This document shows positions 1 through 6,859 of a DNA stretch of 64,000 bases, in pieces. A program made the position numbers and the translations under genes. This stretch comes from Alicyclobacillus sp. SP_1 (GTDB lineage: Bacteria; Bacillota; Bacilli; Alicyclobacillales; Alicyclobacillaceae). Numbering within the stretch: the stretch's first letter is position 1; each line of letters starts with the position of its first letter. The notes below the pieces were generated by a model. The model saw only the letters and a list, made by a program, of their open reading frames with translations. It did not search any database and was not told the origin of the DNA. The stretch covers positions 1 to 64,000 of the forward strand of contig NZ_JAMCCX010000050.1 in the NCBI RefSeq assembly GCF_024706985.1, read 5' to 3'.

Positions 1-40
1 TGGTTTCGTCACCTACCACGATACCAGGAGGTTTTTTAAT

Positions 41-646
41 CTAGCAAATCTTAAATTGCTTCATTACAGGACTGCTTAAGAAGAGATAAAAGAATGCGGC
101 AAAGCCGAGCGTAGACAGGCTGTTGAAGAGAAACGTTAAATTGAAAGAGATAGCGGCTAAGATACCAGCCAATGTGGTTCCGAGAGCCACTCCGATGTTA
201 TTGCTGACGTAAATGGCATTGAACAGGGAGTGTCGATGTTCCGGCCACCGAAATCCGATAAAAGCATTGACGGCGGGCATCGTCACCGCGATGAGAAATC
301 CGTTGACCGTCATCGCCAGAATGTAGAGAATCCAAGTCTTTGCAAAGATGAGACTGAACTGCGAGATGCCCGTGAGCACGAGGGATCCGATAATAAGACG
401 CTTGGCTCCTAACCGTTCGTAAAGTGCTCCTCCCACGAACTGTCCAAGGATACTGGCTAGGGATTGAAAGAAGAGAGCCAAACCAGCTTGGCCGTAGGAG
501 CGATGCAGCACGTTGTGTACATAAATGGTGGTGAGTGGCCACATCAACGCACTTCCAGTAGAGTTGACGAGGCTAGCGCCGATGAATGCATAGGATTCTC
601 GTGGATAGGAGAAAAAAGAGAGTTGTCGATGCCACGGCAGACGAAT
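41..646 (-). pseudogene. MFS transporter, truncated (N-terminal half)
   Basis: The frame encodes the first six transmembrane helices of a major facilitator superfamily permease, about 200 residues against the usual 400. The recognisable part begins RLPWHRQLSFFSYP and continues through ALMWPLTTIYVHNVLH and the loop-2/3 motif GALYERLGAKRL. It ends at an in-frame TAG at 41-43, just after helix 6. The same frame stays open past that TAG to the window edge (IKKPPGIVVGDET), which looks like an ordinary central loop, so a nonsense mutation in a full-length gene is the simplest reading. No ATG, GTG or TTG precedes the conserved start of the protein: the frame is closed by TAA near 662, leaving ATT at 644-646 or CTG at 638-640 as the only upstream candidates, while the first ATG (547) would cut off helix 1. 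Two independent defects make it probably non-functional. Substrate unknown. Confidence 0.6.
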
Positions 647-874
647 GAGAGTCCATCTCCATTATGAGTAAAGTGGGTGGTCCCGGCTAGCGGGATCAAC
701 AAGCGCGCTTTATTGTAGCACGGAATGTGGCGAAAATAGCACTTTCTCAGGACCGTTTTTCGAAGCAATAGACGTTGCGGAAAACTACCGTGTCGGCGAA
801 GTGGAAACGGCGAATACGGACAATCCTCGCGTGCATATGCATGTTCGAAAGAATGCCTTGGGGGTGGGCGATTC

Positions 875-1444
875 GTGTGGATTTACGAAAAAAAACTACA
901 ATATCCAGTGAAAGTTGGCAAGTGCGACCTGCGCTTGGCGAAAGTTCTCATGGAGCAATATGGAGGTGCGGATGGCGAGCTAGCGGCTGCACTTCGCTAC
1001 TTGAATCAGCGGTATACGATTCCCGACAAAGTGATTGGACTTTTAACGGATATTGGAACTGAGGAATTTGCGCACCTTGAGATGATAGCCACGATGATTT
1101 ATAAACTGACGAAAGACGCGACGCCAGAGCAGATGTGGGAAGCGGGCCTCGGGCCGCACTATGTTGCGCACGGCAACGCCTTATTCTACACAAATTCGGG
1201 AGGCACTCCGTTCACGGTGACCTACATCTCAGCTAAGGGCGATCCAATTGCCGACCTCTATGAAGACATTGCTGCCGAAGAAAAGGCGAGAGCGAGCTAT
1301 CAGTGGATGATTGATTCTACGGATGATGTCGACATCCAAGACAGCTTGAAGTTTCTCCGAGAGCGCGAGATTATCCACGCACTGCGATTTCGAGAGGCTG
1401 TGGAAATTCTTAAAGACAAAGAGTCTGAGCAGACCATCTTTTAG
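875..1444 (+). CDS. cotJC: Spore coat protein CotJC, manganese-catalase family
   Basis: This 189-residue protein belongs to the CotJC branch of the manganese catalase (ferritin-like) family, which is assembled into the inner spore coat. Its length equals that usual for CotJC. Characteristic stretches are WIYEKKLQYPV at the N terminus, the metal-ligand helices around EFAHLEMIATMIYKL and AAEEKARASYQWM, and the REIIHALRFREA ending. The start is GTG at 875 behind a G-rich GGGGGTGGG stretch. In Bacillus the gene follows cotJA and cotJB; neither is present here, so cotJC stands alone. Whether it retains catalase activity cannot be judged from sequence, though the Glu/His ligand pattern looks intact. 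The 228 bp upstream contain no other gene I can support. Confidence 0.93.
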   Translation: MWIYEKKLQYPVKVGKCDLRLAKVLMEQYGGADGELAAALRYLNQRYTIPDKVIGLLTDIGTEEFAHLEMIATMIYKLTKDATPEQMWEAGLGPHYVAHGNALFYTNSGGTPFTVTYISAKGDPIADLYEDIAAEEKARASYQWMIDSTDDVDIQDSLKFLREREIIHALRFREAVEILKDKESEQTIF

Positions 1445-1630
1445 ATGTGTGGTTGCCCGTTGGGTGTGAAGCGTGAGGTGAACCGCACCAGGAGAAGGTT
1501 TAGGGACACTGAGATGACCCAGACTTTCTCTTTGACCAACTCATGAAAATATGGAATGATATATATAACCGATAGCATGTGGAGAGCTTCCTTCGTGGAG
1601 CAAGGTTCGTCCGAGATAGGGGGAGCATGA

Positions 1631-1873
1631 ATGTGGGCAGCTGAGCATCGCTATGACGCCGGGCCGACCGGTTGCGGCGAGTTGGTGATGAAACTCTTTC
1701 TGACGATGCGTCGCATGCCGCCGGGCAGCACAATCGAACTCTTATCGTACGATCTCGGTGCTCGCGAAGATGTCCCCGCTTGGTGTCATTTGCGTGGGCA
1801 AATCTTGGAAGATTGGTTTGACGAGGGTGAAGTTCGGCATTACCTCATCCGCCGCGCGGACAACGCATTGTGA
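1631..1873 (+). CDS. TusA/SirA-like sulfur carrier protein
   Basis: This 80-residue protein has the TusA fold. The segment DAGPTGCGELVMKLFLTM matches the region around the persulfide-carrying cysteine, followed by the PPGSTIELLSYD strand, and VPAWCHLRGQ matches the second conserved cysteine region. TusA proteins accept persulfide sulfur on the N-terminal cysteine and pass it to partners for tRNA thiolation, molybdenum cofactor or sulfur oxidation. The usual Cys-Pro is Cys-Gly here, as it also is in the TusA domain encoded at 2267-2992. The ATG at 1631 follows a GGGGGAGC stretch closely. It is the first gene of a three-gene sulfur-relay cluster, 29 bp before the DsrE-like gene. The 185 bp upstream contain AT-rich possible promoter sequence (TTGACC at about 1535, TATATA at about 1560) with poor spacing. 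Confidence 0.82.
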   Translation: MWAAEHRYDAGPTGCGELVMKLFLTMRRMPPGSTIELLSYDLGAREDVPAWCHLRGQILEDWFDEGEVRHYLIRRADNAL

Positions 1874-1902
1874 CTTTCTGACGAGGAAAAGGGGAATGTA
1901 GG

Positions 1903-2262
1903 ATGGCGAAATTAGCAATCAGCATAACGCATGCGAAAGACGACGCGGACAAGGCGACGGTAGGTTTTGTGGTCGCGAATGCTGCGGTCGCGTCAGGACA
2001 AGAGACTGTGATTTTCCTCAGTACAGAAGGTGTGTATTTGGCAAAGAAGGGCTATGCGGAAGACATTCACGAAAGTGGTTTCGCGCCTTTGCAAGAGTTG
2101 TTAAACAACTTCCGCGAAGCAGGCGGAACGGTTTGGGTTTGTAGTCCTTGTTTTAAAAAGCGTGGATTGACTGAGGATGACTTAATTTCTGGTGCCACGA
2201 TTGTCGGCGGAGCGAAATTGGTAGAATTCCTCTCGCAGGGTGCCGCCTGTATCACGTATTGA
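1903..2262 (+). CDS. DsrE/DsrF-like sulfur relay protein
   Basis: This 119-residue protein is a single DsrE-like domain. It opens with AKLAISITHAKDDADKA, has the FLSTEGVYLAKKG segment, and carries the candidate persulfide site in WVCSPCFKKRGL. The motif CSPCFKKRG is typical of the small stand-alone DsrE proteins that exchange persulfide sulfur with TusA in sulfur-oxidising bacteria and archaea. It starts at ATG 1903 behind AAAAGGGG, 29 bp after the TusA-like gene, and its end precedes the TusA-OsmC start by 4 bp, so the three genes are almost certainly co-transcribed. The most likely job is transfer of protein-bound sulfane sulfur between the flanking TusA domains. The sulfur donor and final acceptor cannot be read from this window. 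Confidence 0.87.
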   Translation: MAKLAISITHAKDDADKATVGFVVANAAVASGQETVIFLSTEGVYLAKKGYAEDIHESGFAPLQELLNNFREAGGTVWVCSPCFKKRGLTEDDLISGATIVGGAKLVEFLSQGAACITY

Positions 2263-2266
2263 AGCG

Positions 2267-2992
2267 ATGAGTGCTCATTATCAACCAGACGTAGTTTGCG
2301 ATGGTGGTGACCTCGACTGCGGCTCGGGACTGCTGCTCATCATCAAAAAGGCGATGGATGATGTGCCCAAGCGAGGTGTACTCGAAGTTCGAAGTCGAGA
2401 GTTGTCGGTTGCGGAAGACTTACCCGCGTGGTGTAGGATGGTCGGCCACGACTTTCTTGACCGAGCTCGCGGTGCTCAGTATGATACCTACTTTATTCGC
2501 AAGCATGCGGACGATGGGAATACTGTCAAAGAGGATTTGGAGGCTGCTCGGGGCTATCGATTTGCCGTTCGAATCCGTCGACAAGAGGGGCTCATGGCGA
2601 AAGTCTATGCGCGCAATCACAGTTTTCTGGCAGGGCGTCCTGCCGATTTTGCGGCGCATGTGGATGCCCCTGCAGCGGTCGATTTTTTGCTGACTGCGCT
2701 CGGTTCGGATTTAGTGGTTGGTTTACAATCCGCTGCTTCCCGTACTCAACTTGTTTTCGATGAGATTGAGCTGTCTTTGCAGGCGAAACTACGCAATATT
2801 CTCTACCATTTAAGCCTGGAGGATGAAGGAGATCCGTCGGTGGAGCTGATTGAAGGCACCCTGTATGTGGCCACCCTCGAGGAAGAGGCGGCCGTGCGCC
2901 ATGTTTGGGCTGATGTACTTCGCCGCTCTCCGATGTATCAGACGTTACGGAAAGCGGCCGAGATCATCATTCGTTTGGAAGTCACATTGTAA
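2267..2992 (+). CDS. TusA domain fused to OsmC-like domain
   Basis: This 241-residue protein has two domains. Residues about 1-85 are TusA-like, with the candidate sulfur-carrying cysteine in LDCGSGLLLIIKKAM (Cys-Gly instead of Cys-Pro) and the second cysteine in DLPAWCRMVGHDF. Residues about 100-241 are OsmC/YhfA-like: ARNHSFLAGRP, then PAAVDFLLTALGSDLVVGLQ, ending SPMYQTLRKAAEIIIRLEV. OsmC peroxiredoxins use two cysteines; here the helix position reads GSDLVV and the C-terminal one SPMYQTL, so both catalytic cysteines are replaced by serine. The domain is therefore probably not a thiol peroxidase and may instead bind or present the persulfide. An in-frame GTG at 2240 lies inside the upstream gene; the ATG at 2267 is preferred by homology and spacing. 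It is the third gene of the sulfur-relay cluster. Confidence 0.83.
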   Translation: MSAHYQPDVVCDGGDLDCGSGLLLIIKKAMDDVPKRGVLEVRSRELSVAEDLPAWCRMVGHDFLDRARGAQYDTYFIRKHADDGNTVKEDLEAARGYRFAVRIRRQEGLMAKVYARNHSFLAGRPADFAAHVDAPAAVDFLLTALGSDLVVGLQSAASRTQLVFDEIELSLQAKLRNILYHLSLEDEGDPSVELIEGTLYVATLEEEAAVRHVWADVLRRSPMYQTLRKAAEIIIRLEVTL

Positions 2993-3066
2993 CCACTAGC
3001 ATAGATGACCATGTCGTGTGTAGCGGGCCATGACCGCATCTGGCGTCTGAGGAAAGGAGTACTATT

Positions 3067-4257
3067 TTGGGGGTTCATATACCGCAATTTCCTGTCACTG
3101 TCGTCGGAAGTTGGCCGAGGTCCCGGGAAGTGTTGCGAGCCTTGCGGGAAAAGCGCTCTTCTCGCATGACGCAAGAAGAGTTTGACCGAGTCACTGGACA
3201 GGCGATATTGGACTGCGTACGGCTGCAGGAGCAAGCGGGCGTTGACATCGTGACAGATGGAGAGCAGAGGAGAGACAATTTTATTTCTTTTGTGGCGGAG
3301 CGACTAGAGAACGTTCAGATGTTGACCGTCGCCGAATTGCTCGACTACGTGGAAGACAAGGCGGGCTTTGAAGAAATCTTAGGGACCCTCGATGTGCCCG
3401 CCTATTCGCTCTCCAATCCGGCCGCGGTCGGGAAAATTCGCCGTGCTCGCCCGTTGGCGTTGGACGACTATCTGTTTCTGCAAAAACATACAGAAAAGGC
3501 TATCAAAGTGGCGTTGCCGGGACCCTATTTGCTAACGAGATCGATGTGGGTAGAAGGACTATCGCAAAGCACCTACCCTACCAAGGAAGAGATGGCTACG
3601 GACGTGGTGCGCGTTCTTCGTGAAGAATTGGAAGAGTTGATTCAGGCCGGAGTCGATTTTGTTCAACTGGACGAACCAGTCTTGACGGAGTTGGTGTTTA
3701 CGCAAAAAAATGCGCATCGCACGTTTATGTGTGGGGCCCTCACGGCTAAGGCGGACGCAGAGCAAGAGCTGGAGTTTGCGGTCGACCTTATTTCTCAAGT
3801 GACACGCGGGATGACTCAGCGCGGAACGCGGCTTGGTGTTCACGTATGTCGCGGCAACTGGAGCACACACGAAGATGTCTTGTTGCGTGGGCCGTACCAA
3901 CCGCTAGCGCCCTACTTGTCTCGACTTCCTGTCGATCAACTGGTTCTCGAATACGCAACGCCGCGAGCGGGGGATATGACTGCCTTAGCGTCTTTTGAAC
4001 ACATGGAAATAGGACTTGGGGTAGTCAATCCCCGGACAGATTGGGTGGAATCACCCGAAGACATCGTGGCAAAAGTTCGCATGGCGCTCTCTTATGTCCA
4101 GCCTTCGCAGGTTTTTCTCAATCCCGATTGCGGCTTTGGGACATTTGCGCAGCGTCCGATGAATGATGTCTCTCGCGCGGTAGACAAGCTGCGGGCGTGT
4201 GCCGAGGCAGCTCAGGCATTGCGACAAACCTATGCGGCCATCGTGCGGGAGGTTTAG
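3067..4257 (+). CDS. MetE C-terminal-like cobalamin-independent methyltransferase
   Basis: This 396-residue protein is a stand-alone catalytic domain of the cobalamin-independent methionine synthase family, like the short YxjG/YxjH and archaeal MetE types. The N terminus FPVTVVGSWPR and the VDIVTDGEQRRDNF motif are typical. Zinc ligands are visible as His and Cys in GVHVCRGN, the glutamate in LVLEYATPRAG, and the last cysteine in LNPDCGFGTF. GVDFVQLDEPVLTE forms part of the homocysteine pocket. The start is TTG at 3067 with AAAGGAGT 8 bp upstream. It lacks the N-terminal folate-binding half of full MetE, so the methyl donor may not be polyglutamyl methyltetrahydrofolate. It sits between the sulfur-relay cluster and the CcdA-like gene, 3 bp before the latter, consistent with thiol or sulfur metabolism. 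Confidence 0.9.
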   Translation: MGVHIPQFPVTVVGSWPRSREVLRALREKRSSRMTQEEFDRVTGQAILDCVRLQEQAGVDIVTDGEQRRDNFISFVAERLENVQMLTVAELLDYVEDKAGFEEILGTLDVPAYSLSNPAAVGKIRRARPLALDDYLFLQKHTEKAIKVALPGPYLLTRSMWVEGLSQSTYPTKEEMATDVVRVLREELEELIQAGVDFVQLDEPVLTELVFTQKNAHRTFMCGALTAKADAEQELEFAVDLISQVTRGMTQRGTRLGVHVCRGNWSTHEDVLLRGPYQPLAPYLSRLPVDQLVLEYATPRAGDMTALASFEHMEIGLGVVNPRTDWVESPEDIVAKVRMALSYVQPSQVFLNPDCGFGTFAQRPMNDVSRAVDKLRACAEAAQALRQTYAAIVREV

Positions 4258-4260
4258 AAG

Positions 4261-5001
4261 TTGCGGATTGTCATTCTCGCCTTTTCCGCGCTGGCGGGGG
4301 CCATTTCTTTTTGCGCTCCTTGACTGCTGAGCGTGCTGCCAGCCTTCATAGGCTATTTGAGCGGCACGGCCGCCGAGGTTTCGGCGGGATCGACCGTAAA
4401 ATGGCGCATGACAAAGCACAGCGTTGCGTTTGTGGCGGGCTTCTCGACGACGGTCATTGGTCTTGGCATGATTGCGGCGGTTCTCGGCAAAGCGTTTTCC
4501 GGGTGGATTGGGTACGCGGGAGTGGTCGGAGGAATTTTGCTCCTGCTACTAGGATTGCAGCGGTTTGGTGCCTTGCGCTTGCCGTGGCTGCAGGATGCCG
4601 GTTTTGGACGACCGAAAGTCTCGCCAGTCGCGGAAAAACCAAGTTATTCACGTTCGTATTTGACGGGCTTTACGTTGGCGTTTGGCTGGCAGGTGACGCT
4701 GCTCTTGGTGCTCACGTTGGTTGTTGGTCTGCAAGAGTCTCTCTTTCAAAAGTTTTTGCTCTTGCTCATTTACAGTGCAGGCTTTTCTGCGATGTTTCTG
4801 TTCACGTTTGTCTTTTCCCGCCCGTTGGTCAGTGCGTTTCGAAGGCTGGGAAGGCATACCGTGTGGGTGGATAGAGCGGCGGGTACGCTCATGATTGGCA
4901 TTGCGGTAGTTCTTATAACCACTGATGGAAATCTTCTAAAGTCTCTCGCAGACTGGAAAACCGGACCTATTATTAAGTCCTTATTCCATGGCAGGTTGTG
5001 A
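4261..5001 (+). CDS. CcdA-like redox membrane protein with in-frame TGA (candidate selenoprotein)
   Basis: Reading through TGA at 4321-4323 gives a 246-residue polytopic membrane protein of the CcdA/DsbD-beta family, which moves electrons across the membrane by thiol exchange. The frame starts at TTG 4261, eight bases after CGGGAGGT. Helix 1 reads AISFCAP-TGA-LLSVLPAF, which aligns gap-free with the family signature SPCVLPLLPAY: TGA falls exactly on the conserved redox cysteine. Cys18 lies three residues earlier, giving a Cys-Ala-Pro-X motif. The normal helix-4 GWTPC is GWQVT here, so that cysteine is gone. The frame is otherwise intact. A stem-loop at 4332-4368 follows. Options are selenocysteine insertion, a nonsense mutation or read error, or translation from GTG 4333, which lacks a ribosome site. 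The gene begins 3 bp after the MetE-like gene. Confidence 0.72.
4332..4368 (+). promoter_or_regulatory. Stem-loop just after in-frame TGA (SECIS-like?)
   Basis: Bases 4332-4339 (CGTGCTGC) pair with 4361-4368 (GCGGCACG) over 8 bp including one G-U pair, and 4341-4344 (AGCC) pair with 4351-4354 (GGCT) under the six-base loop TTCATA. The sides are joined by an asymmetric internal loop (1 and 6 nt). The apical loop lies about 21 nt after the TGA, within the range known for bacterial selenocysteine insertion elements. However, the loop lacks the G expected in its first two positions, so support is partial. Confidence 0.4.
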
Positions 5002-5011
5002 GCAACAAAGT

Positions 5012-5051
5012 AGAGCGCCTCTTTCTCCCCCTTTCAGGAGTGAGGCGCTCT
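5012..5051. terminator. Bidirectional hairpin between convergent genes
   Basis: AGAGCGCCTC at 5012-5021 is perfectly complementary to GAGGCGCTCT at 5042-5051, around a 20-nt loop. It lies between the converging CcdA-like gene and the CotF-like gene, where it can end transcripts from both sides. No long U tract follows on either strand. Confidence 0.7.
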
Positions 5052-5067
5052 CGTCATCTGCATGCCG

Positions 5068-5553
5068 TTACTGGTACGAGGAGTAGGTCGGAGACGAAGA
5101 GTACGTTTGTTCGGCGGGTGGTACACCTTGGCGAGTCGAGGATGTCATGTAGGACGTGGTGGAAGCTGGCGTTCCTGAACCTGATGCACGCTGTCCAGTG
5201 TTCTGCATCATCCACTGTTTGGTCTCGCGTTCAAATTGCCGATATTGTTGAACCTGCTTCTCTAAGTCGGAGCGAGGAGCACTGGAGGATGTATTGTACC
5301 AGCCCATCTGATACATAAAATAGTATAGTTCCGCCTGTATTTGTAATGAGTCTTGCAACAAATTAGTGAACATTTGTCGCACGGCTTGGCAGTTGGATTC
5401 CGTCACAGCGGTTGTGTATTCGCTACAGACACGCTTGACGTCGGCTAGAATGGTGTAGACCAGATCTTTGTCTTCCATGATAGCCACGGACTGCATGGGC
5501 ATGGGTTGCCACGCGTTCGTCGGCGATGGCGTCGTGTGCAGGGAATTGTACAT
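5068..5553 (-). CDS. CotF-type spore coat protein
   Basis: This 161-residue protein has a central coat-F domain, a ferritin-like helical pair. Helix 1 is DLVYTILADVKRVCSEYTTAV, helix 2 follows TESNCQAVRQMFTNLLQDSL, and the YYFMYQMGWY motif is characteristic of CotF/YhcQ-like coat proteins. The C-terminal 40 residues are rich in Ser, Thr, Gln and Tyr, as in many Bacillus coat proteins. The start is ATG at 5551-5553 with an ideal AAGGAGG at 5561-5567 on the minus strand. It follows the shorter coat-F protein by 35 bp, so the two form an operon and probably partner each other in the spore coat. Confidence 0.88.
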   Translation of the reverse strand: MYNSLHTTPSPTNAWQPMPMQSVAIMEDKDLVYTILADVKRVCSEYTTAVTESNCQAVRQMFTNLLQDSLQIQAELYYFMYQMGWYNTSSSAPRSDLEKQVQQYRQFERETKQWMMQNTGQRASGSGTPASTTSYMTSSTRQGVPPAEQTYSSSPTYSSYQ

Positions 5554-5588
5554 TCGGTTTCCTCCTTCTCCAATGCGGTGCGGATTCG

Positions 5589-5801
5589 TTACGACATGGG
5601 CGCAACGTGAACGTGTTGTTGCAGAGTGTTCATTAAATGTTCATAGTGGCGGGCGTGGCGGTCAAGCAGCGTCTGGCAGAGTTGTTTGACCGATCCGTTT
5701 TTCGCCTGAACGGCTGCGACAACGCATTGTTTCATGAGAAGGTCTTCGTTGGACATAGAGTCGGCGATGTACTCCAATTCTTTCGCTGTCAGTGGCTGCA
5801 T
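5589..5801 (-). CDS. Small coat-F domain protein
   Basis: This is a short relative of CotF, about 70 residues from MQPLTAKELEYIADSMSNED. It contains the helix pair with LLMKQCVVAAVQAKNGSVKQLC and ends TLQQHVHVAP. Spore-formers commonly encode such 70-90 residue proteins beside a longer CotF. The start at 5799-5801 is chosen because AGGGAGGG lies just upstream; a longer frame begins at ATG 5897 (102 aa), but its extra N-terminal residues are unlike the family and it has a poor ribosome site. It is followed 35 bp later by the longer coat protein on the same strand. Confidence 0.75.
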   Translation of the reverse strand: MQPLTAKELEYIADSMSNEDLLMKQCVVAAVQAKNGSVKQLCQTLLDRHARHYEHLMNTLQQHVHVAPMS

Positions 5802-5901
5802 GCAATGCCCTCCCTGAGGATGTTGTGCGGACTTTACGACGGTAGGTTTCTCCGATTCCCGAGAAATTATCCGAGCAATGTCTGTCACTTCACCCATTCA
5901 T

Positions 5902-5949
5902 CAGGCCATTTATTCACCAGGTCCTTTATTCACCAGGTCCTTTATTCAC
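5902..5949. repeat. Three tandem 16-bp direct repeats
   Basis: Units at 5902-5917, 5918-5933 and 5934-5949 read CAGGTCCTTTATTCAC on the plus strand; the last two are identical and the first has two changes. The stop codon of the minus-strand solute-binding-like gene (5926-5928) lies in the middle unit, and the repeats extend its last codons and 3' end. Because 16 is not a multiple of three, gain or loss of a unit alters the C terminus. The array looks like recent slippage. Confidence 0.85.
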
Positions 5950-6783
5950 CACCGCACAGATTGGCCAGCGCGTCTGTTCGCGGCGCAGTTGCAGGTTCTG
6001 CAGTAGATCGTCGGCAACGTCTGGCCGGAGTTCTTGATAGCTGGCCAGTGTTTTTTGCAGAATCAATTCGCGGATGTCTTCTTCCAAGTCTTTCAGATGG
6101 CTCGCAAATAAGTTCCGGAGGTGCGTCAGTGGTGGATTGTTGCTGAGAGCGTGCAATGCCAGTTTGTAAGCATTGACAAACTGAACCACTCGGTCTGTGC
6201 CGAGGTCTGTCTGGCGGCATGCTACAACGAGAGATGGATACGTCTCTTCGACGATATGTACAACAGACCATCCTGCTCGCTCTGCCAATTCGGTAAAGGG
6301 AGAGTGGAGCAAACCGAGCGTCGCGTCCCCGTTCGCCATTGCCCGATATCGCTGTAATGTGCCTCCGACCGGGTATATGTCGTAATCTTTGTCGAGATAA
6401 CCCACTTTCGTCATTCCTTCGTACGCGAGTCCTGCATATCCACTTCTCGGATTGTCTACTGCCAGACGTCGCAAACTGGACACTTGTGGCGTTGCTACCA
6501 AGGATAATTGTCCAATACTGCCGACGACCAGTGGACAGAATTCGCGAGCATCTGGCGAAAGTAAGTTGTCGGGCGCTGTAAAGATGAAGTCGACACGTCC
6601 GTCAGAAAGCGAAGCTATCTGTTCGTCTCTGGAGGTTGTTGGGATGATTTTAATGAGGTTGTCTGAGAAAAGATTTGCTTCCATCCACCACAGCGGGAGG
6701 TTGTGGGCGCCTGGAAAAACCATAACTTCGAAGGCCGATCCCGCTTGACTAGCCGAATTCCACTGTTTACTCAACGCAAACAT
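5926..6783 (-). CDS. Solute-binding-protein-like, no signal peptide
   Basis: This 285-residue protein resembles NMT1/ThiY/SsuA-type periplasmic binding proteins. FEVMVFPGAHNLPLWWMEANLF opens the fold, DGRVDFIFTAPDNLL is the hinge-proximal segment, GQLSLVATPQVSSLRRLAVDNPRSGYA follows, and LLHSPFTELAERAGW matches the second lobe. There is no signal peptide or lipobox: the protein starts MFALSKQWNSASQAG, so as written it is cytoplasmic. No ABC permease or ATPase genes are adjacent. It could be a sensory domain that left the export system, or an orphan whose true start is missed. The ATG at 6781-6783 has AAAGG directly against it, a poor ribosome site. It ends in the 16-bp tandem repeats upstream of the coat genes. 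Confidence 0.6.
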   Translation of the reverse strand: MFALSKQWNSASQAGSAFEVMVFPGAHNLPLWWMEANLFSDNLIKIIPTTSRDEQIASLSDGRVDFIFTAPDNLLSPDAREFCPLVVGSIGQLSLVATPQVSSLRRLAVDNPRSGYAGLAYEGMTKVGYLDKDYDIYPVGGTLQRYRAMANGDATLGLLHSPFTELAERAGWSVVHIVEETYPSLVVACRQTDLGTDRVVQFVNAYKLALHALSNNPPLTHLRNLFASHLKDLEEDIRELILQKTLASYQELRPDVADDLLQNLQLRREQTRWPICAVVNKGPGE

Positions 6784-6859
6784 CCTTTCGTCCGTTGAAT
6801 CAAGGATTATGAGCTAAAAAATGCGGTGCGAAGATGGAGCTTCGACATCATGAGAAAGA

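Noticed and set aside
672-905. Long open frame upstream of and into cotJC, reading EAIDVAENYRVGEVE.
   Set aside because: It has no start codon with a ribosome site and no family resemblance, and it overlaps cotJC in another frame.
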